A stretch of 64,000 nt of DNA from Bombiscardovia coagulans (GCF_002259585.1 NZ_MWWS01000004.1:668253-732252); one strand, 5' to 3'. Positions 19,367 through 29,003 are shown, counted from the stretch's first letter. Translations and numbers: made by a program. Notes: generated from the letters alone by a model not told the origin.

Positions 19367-20740
19367 TTACTTGCCAGCTGGCCAAGATTTCTCAATGGTA
19401 TCTAGCACGTCTTGCTCAGACTTACCCTGACCAAAGTAGGAAATCATCTCTTTGAAGAAGATTCCTGTTCCTACCTCAGCAGGCATCAGATCGGAACCAT
19501 CAAAGCGGAAAGTTGTATTCTTGTCCGTCAATGAGGTGTATGCCAACTTATCAATTGGTTTAAGGAGGCTTTCGTCCAATCCCGTATTGGCTGTAATCCA
19601 ACCAGTCATAGCCTTTGCGCGAGCATTTGCATACTCGGGAGATGCAAGAAATGCTTCAAATTTCTGAACTTCGGGCTTATCTGAGAATGCAACAGCGAAG
19701 TCTCCACCACCCAACATGTTCTTTTTATCCTTTTCCAAACTCGGCATTGGGAAAGCCCATGCGTCACCATCAGGAGAGATTGAAATATCTGGGTTACTGC
19801 TCTCATAATTACTCTGGTAGAAGAGCGCCATATGCATCAAGTAGCCCTTGCCGTCAATCAATGAATTACCTGCATCCTGCCAAGAGGTAGAAGCGATGGA
19901 CTTGGTGTCACCAAATCCTCCGTTAACATAGTCTGTATTTTTTAGTAACTTACCAACTTCTTTGAAGGCAGCCACAATTTTAGGGTCATTGAAAGGTATC
20001 TTGTGAGCTACCCACTGATTGTAAGTATCGCCGTCCGTAAAACGAAGAACTGCGTCCTCTAACCAGTCAGTTCCCGGCCAACCGGAGTCAGCCCCACCTT
20101 CCAAGCCAACTGACCAAGGCTTGACACCAGTATCACCCTTATTATCTTTTGCTATTGTCTTGGTGAGAGACACCATCTCATCCCAAGTTTGTGGGACTTT
20201 GTAACCCTTTTCTTTGAACTTTTTGGGTGAGTACCATATAAATGATTTTGCATTGGCATCAACAGGGATAGACACTACTTTGCCACCTACGCTAGCGTAA
20301 TCCTGCCAGTCCTTTGAATAGTACTTGCTTACATTGGCTAAAGCATCTTTTGATAATTTTGCAACTTTGCCAGTATCAACCATCGATTTAACCAAGCCCG
20401 GCTGTGGGAGAACAGCTATATCGGGCGCAGAACCAGACTTAATACGTACTGGCAGCTGGGTGGCTAAATCTCGTGAACCTTCGTGGGAAACTTTAGCCCC
20501 AGTACATGATTCAAACTGACTGAAGGCTTTTGCGGTAGCATCACCTTCTTGATCAACCCAAATCGTGTATACACTAATTTTCTTACCACTCAAGTCACCA
20601 TAAACCTTGTAAGGAGCACACTGTGCGCCTGAACTTTTTGTACTTTCACTCGAGTTACTGCTTCCACAACCTGCAACTCCCACCAGCGTTGCTGCACTGA
20701 TGGCAGCAGCTAGACCCTTGTATACATTCGCTCTTTTCAT
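19367..20740 (-). CDS. Sugar ABC transporter substrate-binding lipoprotein
   Basis: Extracellular solute-binding protein (family 1) that captures the sugar and hands it to the two downstream permeases. 457 residues. The N-terminus is a lipoprotein signal: MKRANVYKG, a hydrophobic stretch, then the lipobox VAGC with Cys about 25, followed by a Ser/Gly-rich tether. The mature part shows the usual two-lobe pattern (DIAVLPQPGLV, AFPMPSL). GGAG lies upstream of ATG 20740. First gene of the disaccharide operon, under the promoter and LacI-type operators at 20793-20849. The binding-site residues do not allow the sugar to be named; the GH65 enzyme at the operon end suggests an alpha-linked glucose disaccharide. 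Confidence 0.94.
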   Translation of the reverse strand: MKRANVYKGLAAAISAATLVGVAGCGSSNSSESTKSSGAQCAPYKVYGDLSGKKISVYTIWVDQEGDATAKAFSQFESCTGAKVSHEGSRDLATQLPVRIKSGSAPDIAVLPQPGLVKSMVDTGKVAKLSKDALANVSKYYSKDWQDYASVGGKVVSIPVDANAKSFIWYSPKKFKEKGYKVPQTWDEMVSLTKTIAKDNKGDTGVKPWSVGLEGGADSGWPGTDWLEDAVLRFTDGDTYNQWVAHKIPFNDPKIVAAFKEVGKLLKNTDYVNGGFGDTKSIASTSWQDAGNSLIDGKGYLMHMALFYQSNYESSNPDISISPDGDAWAFPMPSLEKDKKNMLGGGDFAVAFSDKPEVQKFEAFLASPEYANARAKAMTGWITANTGLDESLLKPIDKLAYTSLTDKNTTFRFDGSDLMPAEVGTGIFFKEMISYFGQGKSEQDVLDTIEKSWPAGK

Positions 20741-20792
20741 TTACTGCTCCACTTCATTGTGTTGTAACTGTATGAGAAGTAGCTGATACTTC

Positions 20793-20849
20793 AAACGCTT
20801 CCCCGCGCAATTACAGTATAGGCAAAAATTCCACATTACGCAAGCGCTT
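20793..20849 (-). promoter_or_regulatory. Promoter with two LacI-type operator sites for the disaccharide operon
   Basis: On the minus strand, -35 TTGCGT (20838-20843), a 17-base spacer and -10 TATACT (20815-20820) form a good promoter. The palindrome AAGCGCTT (20842-20849) overlaps the -35, and a near copy AAACGCTT (20793-20800) lies just past the expected start site. Both fit LacI-family operators that would block polymerase; the convergent LacI gene at 13255 is the natural regulator. Confidence 0.75.
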
Positions 20850-20951
20850 ACTCTCCTCTTTTTATTAGGTTTCGAGGCACTCTATACAGCCAGCCTGTCC
20901 CTTCCAAATACATGGCAAACCTGGCATATATTCAATTCCACATAAAGAGAA

Positions 20952-20976
20952 AGCCCGGCTGTCAATGAACCGGGCT
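20952..20976 (-). terminator. Likely metG terminator
   Basis: AGCCCGG pairs with CCGGGCT around an 11-base loop; on the minus strand the stem is followed by TTCTCTTT. It lies about 180 bases after the metG stop. The rest of the gap 20741-21155 holds the sugar promoter, a hairpin at 21030-21049 (CAACTGCC/GGCAGTTG) and the stem-loop at 21112-21145; no gene is seen. Confidence 0.6.
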
Positions 20977-21111
20977 AGAGAAAAGAGAAGGAAGATTCAG
21001 TTATGAAGTCCCTCAATTACAGGCCTTCACAACTGCCAGTGGGCAGTTGATACTCTTGAGTATAAACAAGCGTCGCTGAGCAACAGAATAGGATTGTCTC
21101 AAAGTTCCCTC

Positions 21112-21145
21112 AAAGTTGTGTACCCAAACTGTGAAACACAACTTT
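21112..21145 (-). other. Stem-loop just after metG
   Basis: AAAGTTGTGT (21112-21121) and ACACAACTTT (21136-21145) form a perfect ten-base inverted repeat ten bases beyond the metG stop codon. It lacks a T-run and is one of three hairpins in the metG 3' region. Confidence 0.5.
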
Positions 21146-21155
21146 CTGAGCCTGC

Positions 21156-23021
21156 TCACTCAGCTTTAAGCTTGGCTTGCGCAGCCTCGAACCGGGCTTG
21201 AGCCTTGGCATTACGCTCGTCTAATTGAGCCTGAAACCTATCTAATTCCTCCTGGATAGCTTCCTTGGGAATCTTTGCAAAAATAGGTTTAGGCTGAGCA
21301 ATTGGCGCACCCTCTTCCAGCGGTTCACTCTTCCAAGGATGTACATCCTTACCCAAAACATAATCTCCAGTGATGATTGAGTAAGTAAAACCAGGCCTAT
21401 CTAAATCTTCCACCTCTTCTATTCGAGGTAGGGGCGAGAAGGTACCGGTACCCCCCAAAGCCTCCCAAACCTTCTGTGCAGAATGTGGCAGGAAGGGCGC
21501 TAGCAAGTGGTTGGCATCTGAGACCGCTTGGGCTGCCGTGCACAAGACAGCCGCGAGACGTTCCTTGTCTTCTTTTATTTTCCAAGGTTCCGTTGCAGAT
21601 ATGTACTTGTTAATGTCACCAACAAGCCTCATGGCTTCGCCTAAGGCTGCCTTTTGCCGCTGACGGTCAATCAGAGCTCCCACTATATCGAAGGCAGCTT
21701 TTGACTCTTCCAGTAAGGCACGATCTGTCTCATCCAACTTATCAGGATTGACCGCAGGAATACATCCAAAATTCTTATACAGGAGGTTGGCTACACGGTT
21801 CACCAAATTACCCCAAGAAGCAGCTAGTTCTTCATTATTATGACGAACAAACTCAGCCCAAGTAAAGTCCGCATCTGAGGATTCAGGCCCAGCTACAGAG
21901 ATGTAGTAACGTACAGCATCCACCTGGTACCGAGCCAAAATATCTTTGACATAAATGACGATGCCCCTGGAAGAAGAAAACTTTTTACCTTCCATGGTCA
22001 TAAACTCACTGGCTACCACTTGCTCGGGCAGGTTAAGTTCGCCATACCCACCACTGTGGCCACCCTTTGAACCTTGTCCGTTATACGCCAGGAGTTCAGA
22101 AGGCCAGATTTGGGAGTGGAAGGTAATATTGTCCTTACCCATAAAGTAATAACCCAGTGATTCAGGATCATTCCACCACTTGCGCCAGGCCTCAGGTTCC
22201 GACTGCCTGCGGGCCCACTCAATCGACGCCGACAAGTAACCAATAACCGCGTCAAACCACACATAGAGTTTCTTGTTAGGGTTGTCAATCCATCCATCGA
22301 CCGGAACTGGAATACCCCAATCAATATCGCGGGTAATAGCACGGGGTTTGACTTCTCGGAAAAGTCCTAGTGAAAAATTAAGTACATTGGTACGCCAACC
22401 CTGGCGAGTTCGCAACCAAGCTTCATTGGCCTCCGCCAGTGCTGGAAGATCTAAAAAGAAGTGTTCCGTTTCTTCAAAACGTGGTGTCTCACCGTTTATC
22501 TTAGACCGTGGATTCAAGAGTTCATCTGGGTCTAATTCATTACCGCAGTTGTCGCACTGGTCACCACGAGCACCATCGTAGCCACAAATTGGACAGGTTC
22601 CCTCAATGTAGCGATCAGGTAATGTACGACCGGTTGAAGGCGAAATAGCGACCTTCTGCTTACCTTTGTAGATGTATCCGTTCTCTAAGCACTGCTTAAA
22701 GAGTTCTTGGACTACGTGCTCATGATTACTTGTGGTGGTGCGTGTAAAAAGGTCGTATGACAACCCTAAATTACACAAATCCTTGACGATAACCTGATTG
22801 TAACGATCCGCAATCTCTTGAGGACTTACACCCTCTGCTTCTGCCTCTACCAAGATAGGAGTCCCATGCTCATCAGTACCTGAGACCATCAGTACTTGAT
22901 TACCCTTCATACGCTGGTAACGGGCATAGACATCCGAAGGCACACCAAAACCTGCCACGTGTCCGATGTGGCGGGGGCCATTGGCATAGGGCCAAGCGAC
23001 AGAAACGAGAATATTGCTCAT
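21156..23021 (-). CDS. metG: Methionyl-tRNA synthetase
   Basis: Charges tRNA-Met in the cytoplasm. 621 residues. The class I signature is PRHIGH (residues 16-21, the HIGH motif), and KFSSS near residue 345 is the KMSKS loop. A zinc knuckle with CPICGYDG and CDNCGN (residues about 140-160) marks the zinc-containing type. The C-terminal anticodon-binding region ends in a lysine- and alanine-rich helix; no fused EMAP domain is present. ATG 23021 has no ribosome binding site, but AGATTA on the plus strand (TATA-like TAATCT on the minus strand) lies six bases upstream, as in a leaderless gene. metG near rsmI and the mannosyltransferase gene is a typical actinobacterial neighbourhood. Confidence 0.97.
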   Translation of the reverse strand: MSNILVSVAWPYANGPRHIGHVAGFGVPSDVYARYQRMKGNQVLMVSGTDEHGTPILVEAEAEGVSPQEIADRYNQVIVKDLCNLGLSYDLFTRTTTSNHEHVVQELFKQCLENGYIYKGKQKVAISPSTGRTLPDRYIEGTCPICGYDGARGDQCDNCGNELDPDELLNPRSKINGETPRFEETEHFFLDLPALAEANEAWLRTRQGWRTNVLNFSLGLFREVKPRAITRDIDWGIPVPVDGWIDNPNKKLYVWFDAVIGYLSASIEWARRQSEPEAWRKWWNDPESLGYYFMGKDNITFHSQIWPSELLAYNGQGSKGGHSGGYGELNLPEQVVASEFMTMEGKKFSSSRGIVIYVKDILARYQVDAVRYYISVAGPESSDADFTWAEFVRHNNEELAASWGNLVNRVANLLYKNFGCIPAVNPDKLDETDRALLEESKAAFDIVGALIDRQRQKAALGEAMRLVGDINKYISATEPWKIKEDKERLAAVLCTAAQAVSDANHLLAPFLPHSAQKVWEALGGTGTFSPLPRIEEVEDLDRPGFTYSIITGDYVLGKDVHPWKSEPLEEGAPIAQPKPIFAKIPKEAIQEELDRFQAQLDERNAKAQARFEAAQAKLKAE

Positions 23022-23027
23022 ACTGGT

Positions 23028-23033
23028 AGATTA
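23028..23033 (-). promoter_or_regulatory. -10 hexamer six bases before metG ATG
   Basis: TAATCT on the minus strand, then six bases, then ATG. CTTTAT lies 16 bases further upstream as a weak -35. No Shine-Dalgarno sequence is present, so a leaderless metG transcript is likely. Confidence 0.45.
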
Positions 23034-23243
23034 TCGGCTTAGCCGTACAATAAAGCACTCTTTATTTCAGTCTGAATTCAACCGTTAGTATTACAAGTCG
23101 CAAACAAAAGAGCATACTCGAAGTTACACCTAACTATGCCAACATCTTGGAAACACCATAGTGCAGTTTTCACATTCTTATCCACCAATTGACTCAACTG
23201 GATTCCAGACATCCACATCATCACTACCTTTCAGTAAGCTGAT

Positions 23244-23271
23244 TTTGCAGGCTTCTACGGCTTTTTAATCT
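23244..23271 (+). promoter_or_regulatory. Promoter of the AbiEi-like gene
   Basis: TTTGCA (23244-23249), 16 bases, TAATCT (23266-23271), then six bases to ATG 23278. The -10 hexamer and spacing to the ATG are identical to those of the divergent metG. No Shine-Dalgarno sequence. Confidence 0.45.
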
Positions 23272-23277
23272 GGTGCT

Positions 23278-24018
23278 ATGACTTTCAGCAGAACACCCAC
23301 TATCTCCAATAGACCAGCTGTCTTACCGGTAACCGCTAGAACAGCTAGCGCTCGTCCTCAAAAGCAAGAAGTGTCCAAAGGCAGACACACAATTCCCCCA
23401 AACTTTCCAACAAGAAACCAGCGGAGGACCTTACAAGGAGGCAGGTCACTACACACAGACAATGCACCGATTCCCACCTTAGTTACACTCAGTACCCTAC
23501 CCGGCCCCAGCAGTATGCACTTACTCATGGTCCTCCGACTCCTCGAACCATTCAGTTCAAGCTGCGCCTTTTTACATACTCGAACAACCAGCTTGTACGG
23601 CCGCGCTTCGCTTGTGGAGTTACTCGTACCCTACGATGTTGCCGCTTGTAACCAATTAGCTGCATGGATATGGATCGGTGGAGTCTTTCCCCGCAGGCTC
23701 GACATCGTTTCCAACTCACACTTTCGCACCCCTGTATACGGACTTACCCTACGTGTTCATAACCGCCAATTGGCTCAGGAGCAACTGATGACGTTGGGAA
23801 GACTCCGGATAACAACGCCGGTACGCACAGCATGCGATCTGGCCTGCGATCAGTCCAGTAACTTCGATGAACAAGCAAAACTATCAACTATCTACAGTAT
23901 TTTAGAACGCTACCACATACCATGCAGGGCTTGTTTAACCTTGCTCAACAATAACCCTCGCTGGCATGGCCATTCTGCGGGCATTCGCCTTTTTAACCGC
24001 CTGAGAAAGATAATGTAA
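23278..24018 (+). CDS. AbiEi-like conserved actinobacterial protein, function unknown
   Basis: 246 residues. The N-terminal 75 residues are Arg/Ser/Thr/Pro-rich and look disordered. The conserved core, from about residue 80 onward, has LRLLEPFSS, an AWIWIGG-FPRRLDI region, and the LRITTPVRTACDLAC motif. These patterns resemble the C-terminal domain of AbiEi-type antitoxins, which is widespread in actinobacteria as stand-alone proteins. No AbiEii nucleotidyltransferase toxin lies next to it, so a toxin-antitoxin role is not supported. ATG 23278 has no ribosome binding site and sits six bases after a -10 element. Its stop overlaps the next start (TAATG), so the two genes are coupled. Confidence 0.65.
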   Translation: MTFSRTPTISNRPAVLPVTARTASARPQKQEVSKGRHTIPPNFPTRNQRRTLQGGRSLHTDNAPIPTLVTLSTLPGPSSMHLLMVLRLLEPFSSSCAFLHTRTTSLYGRASLVELLVPYDVAACNQLAAWIWIGGVFPRRLDIVSNSHFRTPVYGLTLRVHNRQLAQEQLMTLGRLRITTPVRTACDLACDQSSNFDEQAKLSTIYSILERYHIPCRACLTLLNNNPRWHGHSAGIRLFNRLRKIM

Positions 24019-24386
24019 TGTGCTGGATATTCTCTTCCCGCTCAGCTCAAGACCATGAGTGTACTACCGATAAACTGAGAAACATACAGAACACCAACCG
24101 GAAGCCAGCTGTCAGAAAAAGTAGTCAATTAGACAGCAGATCCTTGTCAGAACGCAACCCCCCTCCTCCTCCTCTTGCCCTAACAGCAGATATTGCGTGT
24201 AATCCTGAAACAGATCCAGCAGTGCTTTGGTATATAGCCAAAGAACTGCCCGAACTACGTCGATGGATAGTTGCCAACCCTAAAGCTTCCCCACAACTAC
24301 TGGAAGCTATCTCTCAAATGGGCGGACCAGGAGTTAAAGATGCCTTGACTGTTTTACTTGATTCACTCGACCATAAACACAGCTGA
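24018..24386 (+). CDS. Small protein with variant leucine-rich repeat domain
   Basis: 122 residues. About 60 N-terminal residues are polar and end in a run of five prolines; the C-terminal half (about 60-115) has the pattern ACNPETDP-VLWYIAKELPELRRWIVANP, typical of the leucine-rich repeat variant module found in actinobacterial proteins. The start overlaps the preceding stop in TAATG, so translation is probably coupled to the AbiEi-like gene. The function is unknown; the module is usually a protein interaction unit and here stands alone. A start further downstream is possible because the first 55 residues have no recognisable conservation. It converges on rsmI with 28 bases between stops. 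Confidence 0.6.
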   Translation: MCWIFSSRSAQDHECTTDKLRNIQNTNRKPAVRKSSQLDSRSLSERNPPPPPLALTADIACNPETDPAVLWYIAKELPELRRWIVANPKASPQLLEAISQMGGPGVKDALTVLLDSLDHKHS

Positions 24387-24414
24387 ACGGCATTGCCTTT
24401 TCACCTAGCCCAAA

Positions 24415-25398
24415 CTAGCTGGTCTTGTTCTCTAACTGTAAGACAGCTGTATACACTGCCTTACGCTTTGGTAATGAACCGTCTGGTAGTGGGTGTTCAG
24501 CTACAACCGTTGCAATTGCATCCTTGATACGCACACCCTCTTCCCGTGAACGAGCGAGCGCCAGCTGGGCCAAGTCAAGTACGGTAAGAATATTAGTATC
24601 AGCCGCAGCTGCCTCTTGCGCGGTCGCACCAGCGACAACAAGCACAATCTCACCCCTGGCAGGATTGGCTTGCACAAATTGGCAAATCTGTCCTATACTT
24701 CCTCTCTTTACCTCCTCATACGTCTTCGTCAGCTCCCTACACAAGGCCATGCGACGTTGCGAACCAAATACCTCCAGCAAATCAGCCATCGAATCTGCCA
24801 GCCTTCTCGGTGACTCATAGAAGACTAATGTACGCTGTTCTGCCAGAAGTGTATGCAAATATTGACGCCGTTCAGAAGACTTACGGGGCAAAAAACCTTC
24901 ATAGCAAAAACGGTCAGTGGGCAGACCAGACAGTGCCAGAGCATCAAGTACAGCACTAGGTCCAGGAGCACAAGTAACAGGCAGATCTCGTTCAATAGCC
25001 CGACGGACAATAGCCAATCCTGGATCATTAATGGTAGGCATTCCAGCGTCCGAAACCACAAGGACGGTGGCTCCTTGCTCAACCTCATCTAACAGACGGT
25101 CTGCTAGCTGACGCTCATTGTGGTCATGGTATGCAATAACCCGACCGTTGACGTGTACGCCGAGACGGTTGGCCAATCCATACAGTCTTCGAGTATCTTC
25201 CGCGGCTACTATTGTCGCGCCAGCCAGTAGATCCTTCAATCGCTGCGAGGCATCGCCCACATTACCTATTGGTGTTGCAGCTAACACCACAGTGCCTAGC
25301 GGAAGGTCTGTAGTTTGCATCTGATGATCTTCGTTAGCAGTATGCCCTACTTGCTGTACCAGCGCGTCTTGTGTTGATTTTTGCTCTGCCTCAGTCAT
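24415..25398 (-). CDS. rsmI: 16S rRNA (cytidine1402-2'-O)-methyltransferase
   Basis: Methylates the ribose of C1402 in 16S rRNA using SAM, tuning decoding. 327 residues, tetrapyrrole-methylase fold: TPIGNVGDAS near residue 42, VAAEDTRRLYG, YHDHNE, VVSDAGMPTINDPG, and APGPSAVLDALALSGLP. The N-terminal 30 residues before the core are polar and variable; ATG 25398 has GGAAAG upstream, but an ATG at residue 27 is also possible. It is divergent from the protein mannosyltransferase gene with only about 26 bases between starts, an arrangement also found in other actinobacteria, including Mycobacterium (rsmI beside pmt). Confidence 0.95.
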   Translation of the reverse strand: MTEAEQKSTQDALVQQVGHTANEDHQMQTTDLPLGTVVLAATPIGNVGDASQRLKDLLAGATIVAAEDTRRLYGLANRLGVHVNGRVIAYHDHNERQLADRLLDEVEQGATVLVVSDAGMPTINDPGLAIVRRAIERDLPVTCAPGPSAVLDALALSGLPTDRFCYEGFLPRKSSERRQYLHTLLAEQRTLVFYESPRRLADSMADLLEVFGSQRRMALCRELTKTYEEVKRGSIGQICQFVQANPARGEIVLVVAGATAQEAAAADTNILTVLDLAQLALARSREEGVRIKDAIATVVAEHPLPDGSLPKRKAVYTAVLQLENKTS

Positions 25399-25424
25399 GC
25401 TTTCCAGTATCGCTTAACCTAGAG

Positions 25425-27098
25425 ATGATGAGTAGCTTCAACTTGAATCCATTACCACACAAGCTCAGAACGATTGGAGCAACCAGTATCCGTCTTGTAG
25501 ACAGCCTGCGTAAACAACCACAATTTTGGGAGTGCTTATTATGCACGCTCATGGCACTCTTTGCTGGCCTACTTCGCTTCGTGCGTTTAGGGACACCGCA
25601 TGACATCATTTTTGACGAAACATACTATGTCAAAGACGCATGGACTATGTTAATGACGGGAGAAGCCCGTAATTGGCCTGAAAAAGTCGGAGCTGCCCAT
25701 ACCCCTATTGATCAATTGTTTGCAAGCGGTCAAACTCATCTCTGGCTTTCGAGTGCAGAATATGTAGTCCACCCTCCGATTGGTAAGTGGTGCATTGCTC
25801 TGGGGCTTCGTCTGTTTGGTGGTGCGAGCAACCCCTTCGCATGGAGAGCTGCCACTGCTCTAGCTGGCACCATAGCAGTATTGCTTTTGTGCCGGGTAGC
25901 ATTTCAACTGTTCCATAATCTTCCTATAGCGCTCATGGCAGGCTTCCTTATGTCCATAGACGGCCTGGGTATCACTATGAGTCGAACCAGTCTTCTCGAC
26001 AACTTCATTATGCTGTTTGTGCTGGCAGCCTTTTCATGCTTACTGTCCCATCGGGACTGGGCACTACATCGTTTGCAGGAAGCATACAAGCATGATAGTC
26101 ATACAGGCAACTTCACAGTCGTTGAGACCACTCGTGTTTTTGGTGGACGGCGACAACAAACCAAATTACTCTTGAACGCTCGCGGTCCATTCATAGCTTG
26201 TTCTTGGTGGAGGCTAGCCGCGGCCATACTGCTGGGCTTAGCTACAGCTACCAAATGGTCTGGAGCCTACTTTTTTGCTATTTTTGCTGTCACTAGTGTC
26301 CTGTGGGATTCATATGCCAGGCACCAGGTTGGCTACCGTTCTTGGTTCACGTCAGCCATCCTGATTGATGGTTTACCTGCAGCAGCATATATGCTGCCGG
26401 CATGGGTGATAACGTACTTAGCATCATGGGCTGGCTGGTTCATCCACCCAGACTCGTATATGCACAACTGGGCAGCATCCCATCGAGGAGAAGGCGTAAC
26501 CTGGCTGCCCGACAGTCTGCGATCCTTTGCGGAATACCACAAGGAGATGTGGCTCTTCCACACAACGCTAGATACACCCCATCCCTATATGTCCAATCCC
26601 TTGACTTGGCCCTTACAAATCCGCCCAACATCCTTTTATTGGGAAGAACTTGCCAACAACACCGGCCTGTGCAAGCTGGCACCACATGCAACCTGCGTTG
26701 CTGCTATTACTTCCCTAGGTAACCCCATCCTATGGTGGTTGGCCTGCATCTGCTTCATAACTGGACTGGTAATTTGCGTGTTTTCCCAGCATGGTGACTG
26801 GCGATTTTTAGCTGTAACGGTAGGACTACTGGCAGGCTGGCTTCCCTGGACCCAGTACCTCCACCGAACTACGTTTACCTTCTACTCAATTGTGATCTTG
26901 CCGTGGATGATACTGGCAATCTGCTATGTAGCCGAGTGGCTTCGAAAAAATCTAACCAAGTCAAACTATCGAATAACATGCAGGATCACCCTTGTCGTTA
27001 TAGGGCTTGTTTCGGCCTTTTTCTACCCTATTTGGACCGCGGTACCGGTTCCTTACGACTTCTGGCTGGCCCACATGTGGTTGCCCTCTTGGCTCTAA
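25425..27098 (+). CDS. Dolichyl-phosphate-mannose-type protein O-mannosyltransferase
   Basis: GT39-family integral membrane enzyme that transfers mannose from a polyprenyl phosphate to secreted proteins. About 557 residues with many hydrophobic segments. The first extracytoplasmic loop holds the catalytic FDETYYVKDA motif (about residue 60 onward); later come HPPIGKW and GLATATKWSG, which are characteristic of bacterial PMTs. Two ATGs in a row at 25425 and 25428 follow a TAACCT that could be a -10 element; upstream in-frame codons would overlap rsmI and are disregarded. Possible substrates include exported proteins such as the giant surface protein encoded at 29079-36005, but this is only inference. 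Confidence 0.92.
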   Translation: MMSSFNLNPLPHKLRTIGATSIRLVDSLRKQPQFWECLLCTLMALFAGLLRFVRLGTPHDIIFDETYYVKDAWTMLMTGEARNWPEKVGAAHTPIDQLFASGQTHLWLSSAEYVVHPPIGKWCIALGLRLFGGASNPFAWRAATALAGTIAVLLLCRVAFQLFHNLPIALMAGFLMSIDGLGITMSRTSLLDNFIMLFVLAAFSCLLSHRDWALHRLQEAYKHDSHTGNFTVVETTRVFGGRRQQTKLLLNARGPFIACSWWRLAAAILLGLATATKWSGAYFFAIFAVTSVLWDSYARHQVGYRSWFTSAILIDGLPAAAYMLPAWVITYLASWAGWFIHPDSYMHNWAASHRGEGVTWLPDSLRSFAEYHKEMWLFHTTLDTPHPYMSNPLTWPLQIRPTSFYWEELANNTGLCKLAPHATCVAAITSLGNPILWWLACICFITGLVICVFSQHGDWRFLAVTVGLLAGWLPWTQYLHRTTFTFYSIVILPWMILAICYVAEWLRKNLTKSNYRITCRITLVVIGLVSAFFYPIWTAVPVPYDFWLAHMWLPSWL

Positions 27099-27127
27099 GA
27101 CAATCATCCCGCATGCGCTACTTCTCC

Positions 27128-28564
27128 TTAGAAAGCATTAGCGCGCACAATTTCACGGAAGTGCAGTCCAGAGTCCTTCCAGATACGCTCCTGGGTCTCG
27201 TAGTCCACTCGGATGATGCCAAAGCGCTTCGAATACCCTAGCGACCACTCGAAGTTATCAAGCAAAGACCATGCGAAGTAACCCACAACGTTAGCCCCAG
27301 ACTCGATAGCATCGGCCAGGGCCTTGAGGTGTACGTCCATGTACGCTACTCGTTTGGGATCGTGGACGATTTTCCCGTTGGTAAAGTTCAGAGAACTGGA
27401 ATCTGTACTTACATTATCCTGCCAGGCAGAACCATTCTCCGTAACCATTAATGGCAGACCAGGAAAACGCTCAGAAAGTTCAAGCAAGAGGTCTCTCAAG
27501 CCTTCTGGCTCCTGATTCCAACCCATATCGGTGAGTTCGCCAGTTGGGGCCAAACTTTCAACTCGTTCTTGAGCGGGCATGGGATTACGACCGGGGGTAG
27601 GCCTTCCTGATGGGCCTGGCGCAATTTCAGGCTGAGGATCACAAGCTCGGACGTAGACCGTTGAATAGTAGTTAACTCCAAGAACGTTCAACGGTTGCTG
27701 AATAATCTCCATATCTCCAGAACGGTTAAAGGACCAATCAGTTATACCGCTCGTAGCTTTAATGATCCGTTCATCATACCGACCTTCCAGCATGGGTCCT
27801 AAAAAGACCTCATTAGCAATAAGATCCGCCCGCTCTTTAGCAGCCAGATCTTCGGCAGCAGAGGAAGCAGCTCGAGTAACTTGTAGGTTGAGCGTAACCG
27901 AAACTTGTGCACTCTCGCCAAGTTCAGCACGCACTGCCTGAACTCCAAGACCGTGAGCAAGGTTCAAATGGTGAACAGTCTCCAAGGCCTGAGCATAATC
28001 GCTAATTCCAGGAGCATGGCAACCATTACCATAACCCAAGTATGCAGTACACCAAGGCTCATTGAGCGTAGTCCAGACCTCAACACGGTCTCCTAAAGCA
28101 TGTGCCAGGGAACTAACATAATCTCCGTAACGCATCGCTATATCTCTATTGGCCCAGCCACCAGCATTCTGCAAATACTGAGGCAAGTCCCAGTGATACA
28201 AGGTCACTACTGGTTTGATACCAGCATCACGCAAGTCGTCTAGAACTTTCTTATAGTAGTCAACTCCCTGTTGATTTATCTTTCCGTCTGCTTGTGGAAC
28301 AATCCGCGGCCATGCCACTGAAAACCGATAGGCACCGACACCAAGTTCCTTCATAAGGTCAATATCTTGGCCATATCGGTGATATTCATCGCAGGCTACA
28401 TCACCATTCGATGAATCCAGAATGTTTCCAGGTACTGCACAATAGGTGTCCCATATCGAATCAGTACGCCCGCCCTCATGAGCACCACCTTCAACTTGAA
28501 ACGAGGCCGTAGCTGTTCCCCAGGTAAAATTATCAGGAAAAGTATAGTGTTCTCTATTTTCCAT
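27128..28564 (-). CDS. GH1 family beta-glucosidase
   Basis: Cytoplasmic glycoside hydrolase family 1 enzyme, about 478 residues, no signal peptide. Signatures: the N-terminal FTWGTATASFQVEG, the acid/base region TLNEPWC (Glu about 170) and the nucleophile VTENGSAW (Glu about 380). GH1 retaining enzymes act on beta-glucosides, beta-galactosides or cellobiose; the sequence shows a plain beta-glucosidase without the positively charged pocket expected of 6-phospho enzymes, though this cannot be proved by eye. ATG 28564 is chosen with GAGGAA about 12 bases upstream; a GTG four codons earlier sits on top of that site. Convergent with the mannosyltransferase gene (29-base gap). No transporter is next to it. 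Confidence 0.93.
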   Translation of the reverse strand: MENREHYTFPDNFTWGTATASFQVEGGAHEGGRTDSIWDTYCAVPGNILDSSNGDVACDEYHRYGQDIDLMKELGVGAYRFSVAWPRIVPQADGKINQQGVDYYKKVLDDLRDAGIKPVVTLYHWDLPQYLQNAGGWANRDIAMRYGDYVSSLAHALGDRVEVWTTLNEPWCTAYLGYGNGCHAPGISDYAQALETVHHLNLAHGLGVQAVRAELGESAQVSVTLNLQVTRAASSAAEDLAAKERADLIANEVFLGPMLEGRYDERIIKATSGITDWSFNRSGDMEIIQQPLNVLGVNYYSTVYVRACDPQPEIAPGPSGRPTPGRNPMPAQERVESLAPTGELTDMGWNQEPEGLRDLLLELSERFPGLPLMVTENGSAWQDNVSTDSSSLNFTNGKIVHDPKRVAYMDVHLKALADAIESGANVVGYFAWSLLDNFEWSLGYSKRFGIIRVDYETQERIWKDSGLHFREIVRANAF

Positions 28565-28576
28565 ATACTGTCTCAC

Positions 28577-29003
28577 TTCCTCGGTAAGTCACTCCATCAA
28601 TTGCAGTGAAGAGTCTGTAGCCAACACTGATGTGAATCCGCCATGGATGTTCGTGTATGTGGTTACAACTTACAGATAGTCTACCAACTATCGTGCACTA
28701 CAATAGAGCGAACGAATCGAATCTTCGTTACTCAGTTCCATTCTCATTCAGAGCACCAGTCTTTTACCTTTTATGCTTGCAGATGGCTCTTTTTCACACG
28801 TGCACGAACTTTTTGTCATTAGCAGGAAAATAGTAATCGACGATTTGAGCTCCCCCGCGTTTATATGGCTTTTTACCGGATTCACAATCATGAGGGCATT
28901 GGTTCCGTTGTACTGTATTTTGCTGTTGTCTGACTACCGAGAAATAGTGAATCAGTAATCCTGCACGAAAACGGTATCCTACCTCAACCTAAATACCGTA
29001 CAC
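28577..29003. other. Intergenic region upstream of the beta-glucosidase gene
   Basis: No gene is supported. It must contain the beta-glucosidase promoter. GATAGT-N6-ACTATC at 28675-28692 is a small inverted repeat that could be an operator. A 61-codon plus-strand frame at 28773-28958 is hydrophobic toward its end but has no ribosome binding site and no recognisable relatives. Confidence 0.4.

Noticed and set aside
23278..24018. AbiE toxin-antitoxin system
   Set aside because: Only an AbiEi-like domain is present; no AbiEii nucleotidyltransferase gene is adjacent.
28773..28958. Plus-strand frame of 61 codons with a hydrophobic stretch
   Set aside because: No ribosome binding site, no promoter that I can identify, and no family pattern; short hydrophobic frames arise easily in AT-rich gaps.
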